Shown piece after piece: positions 23,717 to 34,461 of a DNA stretch of 64,000 nucleotides. The stretch comes from Panaeolus papilionaceus (taxonomy: Eukaryota; Basidiomycota; Agaricomycetes; Agaricales). Positions within the stretch are counted from its first letter, which is position 1. Every line of letters begins with the position of its first letter. Location: contig JADNRZ010000022.1 in assembly GCA_015501605.1 (NCBI GenBank), positions 496,001-560,000 on the forward strand, given 5' to 3'. The position numbers and the translations under genes were made by a program. Below the pieces are notes generated by a model. The model worked only from the letters and a program-made list of their open reading frames with translations. It did no database searches and was not told the origin of the DNA.

Positions 23717-24490
23717 TCAAGTCAAATTCCAGCCGACAGTACCAAAAGGGATAAGAAAACGTACGCAGACAGAGATGACATCATTCCCGCATTTACCAGA
23801 GCTGGCATCAGAGCGGCAGGCATAGCTGAGCATCAAATTTAAGGATGTCAGACACGACGACCATGATCACATAAAACTCACACTAGTTTTGTGAACGAGT
23901 TGGTGTAGCGGTTGAACTTGACGGGAGCTGGGGTGCATCCAAAAATTCCCGAAGTACATGGGTTTCCAGTGGTAGTCAACCCATCAACGACATTGCAGCT
24001 ATCATCATAGACATTCCCTACAAGGGGTCAGTTCGAAAGTCAATCATTGAATGGTATAGACGGCTAGCAACGATGACATACAGCGGCTAACTTGAGCATC
24101 ACCGATTTTTCCTTGGCGTATGACATTTCCAATACCGAAATTGAAGCCTGCGCAAATGGCAGCGACTTGGTTTACGGCAAGGAGAGTCGGGAGAGTGAGA
24201 GCAGTGAAAACAGTGGAGGTGAACTTCATTTCTGCTCAACGAATGGAGAGATCTGGGGTTTTGACTACCAACATTCGACCACACTTTATAGCACTCGGCT
24301 CTTGGTGAAGACAAAGAGATACAACCACATGTTGTGACTTAGACCAGACGTAAGGAGTTAGTAATGCACCCTCGTTGGACCTAATTTTAACTTGAAACCA
24401 TCTGGACTCGTCATGGGCTCCATTTGGTGGCTTCTCTTCTTTATGAGCATCAGAAACCATGGATATTCGACGCCAACCTCCAATGCGCAT
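23580..24490. repeat. 0.9-kb duplicated block, copy 1 (secreted protein gene)
   Basis: Matches 32330-33195 in the same orientation over nearly its whole length with scattered substitutions and small indels. It covers the small secreted protein gene, its 3' flank and about 260 bases of 5' flank. Boundaries were judged by eye. Confidence 0.85.
23717..24229 (-). CDS. Small secreted cysteine-rich protein, copy 1
   Basis: Starts with a clear signal peptide (MKFTSTVFTALTLPTLLAVN, cleavage probably after QVAA), followed by a mature part of about 100 residues with seven cysteines. Three exons: 24229-24092, then from the acceptor at about 24019, then from about 23832. Conserved pieces are GFNFGIGNVI, NVYDDSCNVVDGLTTTGNPC, FNRYTNSFT and GKCGNDVISVC. 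I do not know a function; secretion and disulphide-rich structure are inferred from sequence. The 3' end is uncertain: a GTACGT donor-like site follows the last cysteine, and beyond it the two copies are frame-shifted relative to each other. The annotated tail may therefore be intron and another short exon may exist. No promoter element was recognised. Confidence 0.65.
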
Positions 24491-25221
24491 CGGCAGTGTT
24501 GGTCGGTTATTAGCCAGTGGTTAAAGTGAATGGTTAACAATGAAACGGTAGATGTACGAGTTACCACCATAACTAACCATGAACTTTCGACGTTATCTTT
24601 GAACGCTTTGAGTATCGAAGCGCCCACTCATTGCTGGCGATGAGCTGGCTTTGCTGCGCAGTCATCTATCAAATTTTTTAAAATAAGTTTGTTCCGAGCT
24701 CCGAAAGATGCAGTATGAGCTGGACATCATTTTAGGGTATTTTCATCTATGTATCAAGCTTGTATACAGGTTATTTTCTCCCGGCGCCAAACACTGCGGG
24801 CTCGCCGGTCATGAATACACTCAACCACACAGTTAAATATTGTATTCCTTTACAATGTACTCGAGTGGTTTCTCCCAGTGTGGTACGCATCGAGAGGTTT
24901 GCACTTCGCGCTCAACTGTGGTAAGTTGACTTCACGAATGGCGACGTTGAAAGCGCTCACTTCTGCTTATGAGCTGCATTAGGTAAGGAATGCACAGCCA
25001 CAAGTGCGCTCCAGATTCCCAAGCACGCGTATGATTGGCCTTACACAACATCAGTGATCTTATTTCTGGGATAAAATCAATGTATTCAGCCCCTTTAACT
25101 GAGCACTGGCTAACTTGGATGTTCGGTAAACACCACAAGAAAATAAAAGACAAGATAACGCGATGAGAGCGCGCTGTCACAAACTACTACTGTTACATAT
25201 TGCTACCTAATAACATGCCAC
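24230..25221. other. Intergenic between secreted protein gene and aminopeptidase
   Basis: The first 260 bases are duplicated upstream sequence of the secreted-protein gene. The remainder shows no recognised gene. The last 35 bases before 25222 are 3' flank of the aminopeptidase gene and are shared with 17924-17957. Confidence 0.5.
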
Positions 25222-28200
25222 TCAATTCAACCATTGAATAAGGTCATCATTGGATCTCTGTAATAAGAAAATAAAAGTTATTTCTTTTATCTTTTTTTCT
25301 TTTAAAAAAACTTACTTCAATATAAGATGCTTTAGCACGAATTCCATCTAATGCCTGCGCAAGTGCCTTATTATATTTAGACGTGTCCTTGTCCTGTTAC
25401 AACTCATTCAGATCCAAATGTCATCTCCTGAGAACATATATCGTGCTCACCTTGTAAAACGCCTCAATCGCCGCATAGTCCTTCATACTTGAGTAATACT
25501 CGGATGAGAACTACCAAAATTATCCACCATCAGCGATCATTCTCAAGTGGCTTTACAGAGGACGATGAAACTCACGGTCACCAGGTAATGCAGGGAGAAG
25601 TTGCCCTCGAATCGCTTGAGCAGCTGTAATAGGCCCCGTTCAGCACAATCATCATGAAGAAATTTAGTATGCACGCACAGTATCGTAGTTATCCTGCATG
25701 TACGAGGTCAAAAGTCTGCGAGTCTTGAAGTTGGCGCCGAGTCCAGCAAAGAAGTAGAAGATATCCTGATCCTTTGACTTGGTCGACATGAACTTGAGGG
25801 TCTCCTTAGCCAGTTCAGGGTCCTCTGTCGCACCCATAGCATAACTATCCCAAATTAGTTTATCTCAACACTCCACATCGTGATGGTACCTACATGGCAG
25901 CGATCTTCTCAGAAGGAGTGCTGGGTTTGTCGTGAGACTTCTTTGCAGCCTCGAATTCCTTGCTACCTCCATGTCGAACAGCCTAGACTCAACTTTAGAA
26001 AACCGAAAATTTATGTGGATCTTGAAAACTTACCACTGCGAAAGTGACCTTCAAGAGATCAGCGGGGATGCTAGAAATATCGCCAGTGTCAAGGTACTTT
26101 TGGAAGCGGGACTGGAGCTCTTTGACGACGCTGTGAGCTCTAAATTAGTATCTCAGATCGATTTCGAGAGGGATGAGCACATACTTAGGATCACGACCAG
26201 CAGCAGATTGGGTGATAGCCAACGTCCTCAGGAGGGTAACATCGGGGGAATCATCAGCAGAGTATTCATATCCAAGCCTCTCAACGAGGGGAGCGAAAAG
26301 TTTCTAAGCAAGAGGTCAATTTGCGTGTCCGAAGATACATAAGATTTGGACCAGAAAAAAGTGACATACACGGCGGAAAGCATTCAGCTTGTTCACCACC
26401 TGGGGGTTTTCCCACCAGATCGAAACCAGCCCTCCTACAGCCTCACCAATACCTTGCCAGACAAGATCTGCACGATTAAGGGTGAGTAATACATTCCCAT
26501 CACTGCTCGTAGAAAACCATCCCTACATTCTTTCTCGTTCTTCCACAAGTCAACCAGAGTCAAAGCGCTGCTCAATTTTTGGAGACCAGCCTTGGAAAGG
26601 GCCATTGAATCATGGACAAGGCCAATTCGGTCATCGAGTGAAAACGCGGAGTTTTCTTTGGCAGCTTCAGCAGCAATCTTTGCAAGTCGCTCCGGAGTGT
26701 AGAGAACCCGGTCTAAGAAATGGTACGTCAAACGTCAAGTGAGAAAACCCAAGAATGGTCGAAGGGACTCACAAACACCAGCAGTCCCAGCATTCAGCTT
26801 GAAGGGCTGAGTAGTGTCGACAGGGATAACCTTCTCGCGCTCTTCCAAGATAACAGAGTGGTCAACGGAGGCCTTGCCGTCCTTGGTGGAAAACAGGCCC
26901 AAAGGAACGTTCCTATCAGAGGCTGTCAGATTTGATCAACAGAGAGAGAGCTCATTTCGTGCTCACCAGATAGTCTCGTTGTCCTTGGGATCCACAGACC
27001 CAGTCTCCAAGAACCTGTCTTGTCTAACATTGATCGCCTTGCCACCATCAACCTCAGTGACGGTAATGACAGGGAAACCAATCTTGGTGATCCAGTTCTC
27101 CATGATAGCAGTGATGTTCCTGCCAGTTGCAGTGCTGATACCCTCCCAAAGATCATGAGTGACGCTGTTTCCGAAGAGGCGCTTCTTAAGATAGAGAGAA
27201 ACACCCTTGAGGAACTTCTCTTCGCCGACATAGTTGGCAAGCATGCGAAGGACTAATTTCTCGCGTCAATACAGGTCTTCTGCGTAAGATGTCCAAAATA
27301 CGATGCTAACCTGAAGCAGCCTTGGAGTATGACAAGGCATCGAAAATCTGGTTGATGTCATTGGCATCTGGGCAGTCGACCTCAATGGGATGTGAAGATT
27401 CCTTGGCATCCAGACTCAAAGCACGGTTCAAGTGCTCAGTGATGAACTCAGAGTTGACGCGCCATTCAGGGAAGACTCTGTCAGGAATAATGACCTCACC
27501 CATCTGCAAGGCAAACAACAATCAGCCTAACATCACTCATACGTCCCATTCCGGACTCACGAGCGTGGCGAAACCTTCATTGAGGTAAAGGTAGTTCCAC
27601 CATTCCATAGTCGTAATATTTCCGAACCTAGACCATGTTCAACTAAATTCCAGGCAAAATCGAAGACCACAATAGAACATACCACATGTGGGCGACCTCA
27701 TGGCTCTGAATCGCTGCAACACGCTTCTTAGCTTGAAGATCTGCGCGCTTAGGATCAAGCAGGAAAGCACTGGTCCTTCCGGTGATCAAGCCCCAGTTCT
27801 CCATCGCGCCTGCATCGAAATCACTTGCCTGTGAGACCACACGATGAGATCAATAGATACGAGGATTACATGAATTTTACTTACCACGAGGGTGTCGAGC
27901 TTGGGCAGGGGGTACTCGACGTCGAAAATCTTCTCGTACAGGGGCAAAACTGCAGCCTTGACGTCCAAAGCAAATTGGGCTTGGTGGATGACGTCAGGGG
28001 TCGCTGAAAACAAACCCATCAATAAACTGCGCATCCTCAAAACACCATTAAAGACATACTGTAAATCCTCAAAGGCACCGTCTTTCCACTAAGAGGCATT
28101 TTAACCGAGGTTTCCAAGTGCTCAAAGTGGCCATTGGCAAAGGCAACGATGTAGGACGACATAGGAGGGGTAGTGTCAAATTTGGTGATCTTCCACTTGT

Positions 28201-28997
28201 CGTTCTTGGTTGATGCGACGAGCTCTTCCAGATCGGCGGCAATCTTGGTGACGCCATGATCGATCACTTCCTCTGAGAGCGCAGGCATGTTGCTCAAGTT
28301 GACGGTGTCTTCTCGGGAGATCAAGGTAACAGCAAATGTGGCCTTGAGAAGGGGCTCATCCCAGCATGGAAATGCACGGCGGGCTGCTGTGGGCTATAGA
28401 ATTGGTGTTAAGAATGTTTTCTTATCGAATATGTTGAGAACAAATGCTTACCTCGAACTGGGTGAGGGTATAGTTAATTTTCTTTCCGTCCTTCTCCCAT
28501 GATGACTTGTAGTAACCCATCATAGAGCCAGTAAGCTTTCCAGAGAAACCGATTCTGAGTTCTGCCTTGGATCCTTTAGGGAGAGTGTCCGACAATTGGT
28601 AGGTGGTACGTTCCTGGCTCTTTTCGAAGCCAGCAAAGGTGGTAGTCAAATCCTTCTTCAATGCATCAGAGTACAGAGTGCTAATGTATGAAATAAAAAA
28701 TTATTGAGTTAGAAAACAACTGAGCGATATGAGACACGCACGCTCTTCCCAGTTCCAATTCAGAGGTGTTCAACGAGATGCTGGTAGTATCCTCCTTGAC
28801 ATCGAGGCTTCAAATGATGTTGGTTTCATGTTTCAGACATTCACGCAGTCAAGGACTCACTTGATCTTGACCAAGCCAGCAAAAGTCTCCGCCTCGAGGT
28901 CGGTTTTAACAGTAACATCGTAATGGGTGGGCTTCACATTGGTGGGAAGACGATACTTGTCGACTTCCTTGCCAGTTGGTGCGGATGTAGCAGACAT
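25222..28997 (-). CDS. APE2: M1-family zinc aminopeptidase (Ape2/Aap1 type)
   Basis: Removes N-terminal residues from peptides using a zinc ion. Seen: start [28 protein letters not shown], the substrate-anchoring GAMENWG (about 27800), and the zinc motif HEVAHMW (about 27690). Splicing to [10 protein letters not shown] and [10 protein letters not shown] (about 27580) supplies the third zinc ligand Glu at the expected spacing. The C-terminal half is the ERAP1-type helical domain, ending [13 protein letters not shown] after an AAGTAAG-type last intron. It has more than ten exons and roughly 880-900 residues, normal for the family. A frame continues upstream to 29333 with an Arg/Ser-rich sequence that could be a targeting extension, but homologues start at the chosen ATG. 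It is the parent of the fragment at 17924-18637. Confidence 0.93.
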
Positions 28998-29464
28998 GAA
29001 TGACGGGGCGTGGTGTGAGCAACGACGATAATGGATGAGAGAAGATGATAGACGGGGTGTGTTCAGATAACAGGATTGGACGTATTTGGATTGGTCAAGG
29101 CGCTTTTGAATCGCTCTATGTCTCCCGCAATTGGTTGACGGATCCGTGACTTGCCAACTGGTAACACATGGCCTGGGTTTTTCAACGCTTGAAATGAACC
29201 TCGCATGACTCCATCCCACATGGACGTGGAATTTGTCAAGTCTTCCCGCTGTGTGACATGGTTTCAGAGAAGCTGAGAGGGAAACGCGTTCGGCGACGCG
29301 CAAGTAGCTGGACAACATAAATTTAGTTGTCAACCATTATTTGCCGAGCTTTACACCTGTCGCCAGTCCCCTTTACGTAGCTCGATGACCCTGTCAACAT
29401 CTCCGTTATCTTATCTTGAAGTAAAAATCTGAACTTGTTCTTGTTCTAACTCGACAATAGCTGG
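28998..29464. promoter_or_regulatory. Upstream region of the aminopeptidase gene
   Basis: Unique sequence between the aminopeptidase start and the duplicated block that begins at about 29465. An open frame in phase with the gene continues to 29333. No TATA box was recognised. Confidence 0.35.
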
Positions 29465-30965
29465 GTGCAATTAGCATGAACTATGAACACCGGCTGTGGT
29501 GTGGGTACATGGATGTGAGCCTACAGAAATATACCATGACAGAACACCTCGAATTTCAAACGGTGATACCACGTCACCTGGTCAAACTTTTAAATATCCT
29601 TGCAGGTGCATAGGCACTTCATCCATTTTTCTGCTTCACTATATCATGACCAAGCAAGGCCTCTAGATACCGCAACTTTAATGAAACAACCAAAACTAGA
29701 TAAGTGACTCCGACTATTGAAAGAAGCTAACACAATTATACTTACTCATATGTTATTTGTGGACATCAGATGCCTTCGAAGAACTGACGAATCATGACCC
29801 AAATTAAAGCATAAGAATGATCGCTATTTTTAATTTGGGTTCTGGCATGTTCTGGCGGCGAACGACGCACACGGCTGGTTATCAGGGCGAGGATCGACTA
29901 TGCCAACGCATATATGCATGCACTGAAAGGAGACTCACGTCCGTTACAGTGTTTACCCGTCATGTTCTGTCCCGACGCCCCCCAACCTACCTCAGTCAAA
30001 GTAACGAGAATCCCAAAAACTCTTCTCCTGACATGTCGGGGAAGCTTAGTCTAAATTGACGTTGATGAGAATTGGCGATTGTATTTCGAAATGATACCAA
30101 TAATACTTCCCGACGCCCATTACCACCCTTCGAATCACAAGCGATGCTTTGCTCCATGGTCAGGGGAATATAAAATGTTGCAGAGAACCATATTTTAGCT
30201 TCTGCATAGTCCAAAGTTGAGCATAGTATAAAAGGTGAAGGTCCAAAAAGCAGTAGCATGAAGCCAAGTTTAGAGCCAAGTTTAGATCAGAACGAATGAG
30301 AAAGTCAGAGCAAAGCAGAGTGTCAGCATGCAAGTAAACACGAAACAAAGCTGATCGAGAAAAAGCAACCATTGGCCCAAGGAAGATAAGAAAAGCAGAG
30401 CTCAGACGTAGACAGCATCCCATTTAGTACGTCAGAAATTTAGCGACAATAGGCGGAAGTTTGGGGATGAACTTGGACGGCAATTTCTTGGAAAGCGTAC
30501 ACCGGTCATGGCCTTCGATAATCTTTGAAGATTGGTAATTACAGCTTGAAAATCGTTTTGAATTTTGTCGATAAAGGTCTGAAATTGTCCTTCCTGCGCG
30601 TAGGCTTGAGATAGGGTCGCTCAAACTCGTCATCATCGCAAACCCGCGCCCTCAGTCTATGATCGTCATGTTTTCTTCCTGGATGTGAGTTCGTGGGTGA
30701 GCCTAAACCATGACCAATTTGGCTTGATGATTCGCGATTATTACTTCGAAGAGCCAGCTGAAGTGATGCCTCTGTGAATGAAGTAGGCGTAATAATTGTC
30801 TGCGTCTTGAGCAACAGCTCGACCATACGGTTTGGAACGAGTAATCTGAGGTGGAATTGACACATTGACTGGAGATAGATTGAGTAGTCTCCTCGACCGC
30901 ATGTCTGGCTGGAGCGCGGGAGATTGACGATTCACTGGTGGCTTCCCTGATAGTTTGGCGTTTCG
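29465..30965. repeat. Duplicated block: 3' part and downstream flank of the axis-protein gene
   Basis: Collinear with 33600-35590 in the same orientation. It covers about 900 bases of downstream flank and the 3' coding part of the large gene at 34462-39064. Internal deletions remove the middle exons of the C-terminal coiled coil (34590-34840 and 34880-35200 in the parent). Matching was by eye, with many substitutions. Confidence 0.82.
30424..30965 (-). pseudogene. Broken copy of the SYCP2/Red1-like gene 3' end
   Basis: Recognisable pieces match the parent: the C-terminal tail (RCTLSKKLPSKFIPKLPP with stop at 30424), an IQNDFQAV-like coiled-coil start, the DDDEFERPYLKPTRR and SPTNSHPGRKHDDH region, and SPVNVSIPPQITRSKPYGRAVA. 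Large parts between them are deleted, frames do not join, and there is no start codon or N-terminal domain. It was presumably made by local duplication and then decayed. Confidence 0.82.
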
Positions 30966-32453
30966 TAGTATTAGGTGGTCTGTCTTTGTTCTCGGCGCAG
31001 CCATGAAAAGAGCGCCCATATATGTCTTTGCAATTAATTCTGCTGTTCAGTTCGATTTACTGAAGAAGCCATTAGCAATACTTTATTCACATCTTCTGAA
31101 TTCAAGGTTGTGACCTGGTTATGATGCAGGAATTTTGAACGTTGTACAGCCCTGCAACCAACCTGAACATCTCGGGCAAAAGAAAGCAAGAATGTACCTC
31201 GAACGTTTGAAATTCGCCCAAATGGTCAATAAATTCGAGCGACGCAGACTTTCAAAGGCCAGAACTGACCTTCCCCAGACTTGCTATGCAGGTTTCCTGA
31301 CTAGCTTTCGACGCTATGAATAGTTACATATCTCCGTTTGAACCCCGCTCTTCCCATCAGTGATCCCATCAGGCAACCGTGACTTGGTGATTGTCGCTCC
31401 TTGTTTTCATCACAATATTTTTTGCTGATCATGTATCTCAATCCAAACCATCTCTCTCAAGTCGCTTCGGTGAGAGTGTGAAGGTTTTGTGGTCAGACCC
31501 AGAGCCGAACCTCATGAGGGGATGATTTTCACTTTTAGATCCATCCTGACAATCATGAGTTTACACCAGCGCAAGAGGATGAAGTTCTTCGCACACCCGG
31601 ACCTCCAACTCTTCAGGAAAGAAGCCCTAGAACCATCTTTAAACCACGTATACTACATCAAACGAGACGATAGTCGGTCTACGTCCACGGAAAGCTACTT
31701 TTGTGTCAAGGCTGAAACCCTGCAGCATACACCTAGTGAGGATATGTCACATCGCCATTGTCTTTTCTTCTCAAAAACACGGATAGGGGTGCGCGGGGAC
31801 TCATGATATTGGATATCTGTCTCACCATTGACGAAGTGGCCATTATTGTACTATTCGTACATTATTTATTACCTCTCCGTGGCCGGCGCTACGCAACCAG
31901 GTTCCTCTTGACGGACGCCAGCGCCAGCACCACCGTTCGGTACCTATCAGTTACACTGTCGAAGAAGTGTTCACCTCGAATTTTTGCTCTTGAGCGGTCG
32001 TGTCATCCTGAAATGTAACCGAAATCATTCAACGGCCCATTACCTCACAAACCCCATCGCCGTCCAACCACATGCATTTGCCTCCAGCATTTCCGCCCCA
32101 AACTCAACCTCATTCTGTACTCCGTTACATTTAGAGTCGCATTCGATGACCTTGCCTCTTATTCTCCTTATTTTGGCGTCACGTTTTTCATCCAGGGATC
32201 AGGGTTTAAGTACCCGACTCATATCGGCCTCGAAAGGTCCGTAAAATTTAACAGAACTGCTAGATGCATTCCGTACGTATACATTAAAACTAAGCAAGGA
32301 GTCCATCTCGAGGCTCGCATGGGGATTCTAGCATAAGCAAGAAGAGCTGCTCATGCAAGCAACAGAGAAATACATATGAATGGATACAATCACATCGATA
32401 CCAGCTACACCAAACACCACAGTATTTTCCTAGTTTCCATCATTACGGCACTA
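30966..32453. other. Intergenic, no gene recognised
   Basis: Contains a 105-codon open frame at 31489-31806 on the plus strand with no recognisable similarity, and other short frames. From about 32330 the sequence belongs to the second secreted-protein repeat. Confidence 0.4.
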
Positions 32454-33195
32454 TCATTTCAAGTCAAATTCCGGCCGACAGTACGACAAAATAAGAAAAC
32501 GTACGCAGACAGAGATGACATCATTCCCGCATTTACCAGAGTTGGGATCAGTGCGGCAGTCATAGCTGAGCATTAAAGGACGTTAGATACGATGACCGTG
32601 ATCACATAAAAACTTACATCAGTCCTGTGAACGAGTTGGTGTAGCGGTTGAATATGATGGGAGGTGGGCTACATCCAAAAGTTCCCGAAAAACATGGGTT
32701 TTCAGTGGTAGTCAACCCATCAACGACATCGCAGTTATCGTTATAGACATTCCCTAATAGACGACAAAGTTCGAAAGTCAATCATCGAATGGTATAGACG
32801 GCTAGCAACGATGACATACAGCGGCTAACCTCGGCATCACCGAGTTTGCCTTGGTCTATGACATTTCCGATACCGAAATTGAAGCCTGGGCAAATGGCCG
32901 CGACTTGGTTTACGACCAAGAGAGTCGGGAGAGTGAGAGCAGTGAAAACAGTGGAGGTGAACTTCATTTCTGTCAACGAATAGAGAAAACTGAGGTTTGT
33001 CTACCAACATCCGACCACACTTTATAGCACTCGACTCTTGGTGGAGACAAAGCTAGATTGGATAATGCCACCCTCGTCGGACCTAATTATAACTTGAAAC
33101 TAACTAGACTCGTCATAGGCTCCCGTTGGTTGCTTCTCGCTTTGATGAGCATCAGAATCATGGATACTCGATGCCAACCTCCAACCGCAGTAAGT
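32330..33195. repeat. 0.9-kb duplicated block, copy 2 (secreted protein gene)
   Basis: Same-orientation counterpart of 23580-24490, including 5' and 3' flanks of the secreted-protein gene. Confidence 0.85.
32454..32967 (-). CDS. Small secreted cysteine-rich protein, copy 2
   Basis: Paralogue of the gene at 23717-24229 with the same three-exon structure. Exon 1 is 32967-32830, and a strong GTAAGT donor ends exon 2, confirming the intron that is weaker in copy 1. A signal peptide precedes a mature part that keeps all seven cysteines. Many substitutions between the copies fall between cysteines (for example CTSGIFGCTP against CFSGTFGCSP), while the frame and cysteines are kept, suggesting both were under selection after duplication. 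An ATG three codons upstream (MTEMKF) is possible. The tail after the last shared cysteine differs in frame from copy 1, so the true 3' exon is uncertain. Function unknown. Confidence 0.65.
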
Positions 33196-34461
33196 TTAGT
33201 GCATATTCTCCTGCCACGCAAGGGTTACATAAATGAAAATATACTCCACAGTGAACAACAAATAGCCGCCCATACGCGTTTCGTTTCTTTGCACCACTGT
33301 GCCGCCTATCTTGGAGCTGGTAAGCATCCATCATTTGTTTATTGTTAACTTTCAACACCCTCTCGCCTTTCCGTTCATAACCAAGTCGTAAATTGCTCCA
33401 TGAGCTCCTCTTTAGAACTTTTCCTTGGATCGCGTGTGTTGGTGTATGATGGGTATCAGAGTTATTAATAGCCAAGCCATTTTTCGAAGCGCCCTATCTG
33501 GATACATGATATTATTTAAGATAACATAATAGAACGGAGTCTAGCCGCTGTTCTTTTGTTACAGCTATTTGCATAGCAATAGTACGACTGTCAAGTGATG
33601 CAACTACCATGACCTATGAACATGATCATGAGTCTACAGAAATATATCATGACAGAACACCTCGAATTCCAAATGGTAATATCACGTCAACTTGATCTAC
33701 ACTTGCAGCGAAAGATCTTCCAAATATGTTTCTGCTTCATTATATCATGGCCGAGTAAGGGCTCCAAACACCGCTCCGATTATTGAAAGAAGCTGGCACA
33801 ATTATACTTACTCCGATGTTATTTGTGGACATCAGATGCCTTCGAAGAACTGGCGAGTCATGATCCGATTTGAAGCACAAGAATGATAGCTATTTTTAAT
33901 TTGGGTTCCAACAGGTTCTGGTGGTTAACGATGGCTAGTAGTAGTTATGAGAGTAAGGGCCGATTGTGCAAACGCGCATAAGTATGCACTGATAGGAGGA
34001 CTCGCGTTCGTTACAGTGCTTACCTCCCATATTCGGTGCCCCGACTCTATCTAACCCCCTCAGTCAAAGCTACGAGGATCTCCAACACTCTTCTCCTGAC
34101 ATGTCGAGGAAGGCGTAATCGAAATTGACGTTGGTGCGATTTTATTTCGAAATGATACCAATATTACTTCTCAACGTCCATTACCACCCTTCAAATCGCA
34201 CGCCAATAGAATAAGCCTCAGCGAATCATATTTTAACTTCTGCATAGTCCAAAGTTGAACATAGTATAGAAGGTGAAGGTCCGCAAAGTAGTAGCATGAA
34301 GCCAAGTTCAGAGCCAAGTTCAGATCAGAACGAATTAGAAAGTCAGAGCAAAGCAGCGTATCAGCATGCAAGTAAACACGAAACAACGCTGGTCGAGAAA
34401 AAGCAACCATATACCCGGGAAATAAAAGAAAAGCAGAGCCCATAAGTAGACAGCATCCCAT
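33196..34461. other. 3' flank of the axis-protein gene (parent of duplicated block)
   Basis: From about 33600 this is the parent copy of the flank repeated at 29465-30423. An open frame of 96 codons on the minus strand (34461-34171) begins with ATG immediately after the TAA stop of the gene above it. The duplicated copy keeps an 87-codon version (30423-30160). It is most simply 3' UTR, but the shared open frame is noted as a finding. Confidence 0.5.

Noticed and set aside
17924..26205. Repeat pair as a transposon
   Set aside because: No terminal inverted repeats, target-site duplication or transposase seen; the copied content is ordinary gene exons, so local segmental duplication is simpler.
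31489..31806. 105-codon open frame as a gene
   Set aside because: No recognisable similarity, no supporting splice or promoter signals, and it lies in a rearranged gene-poor stretch.
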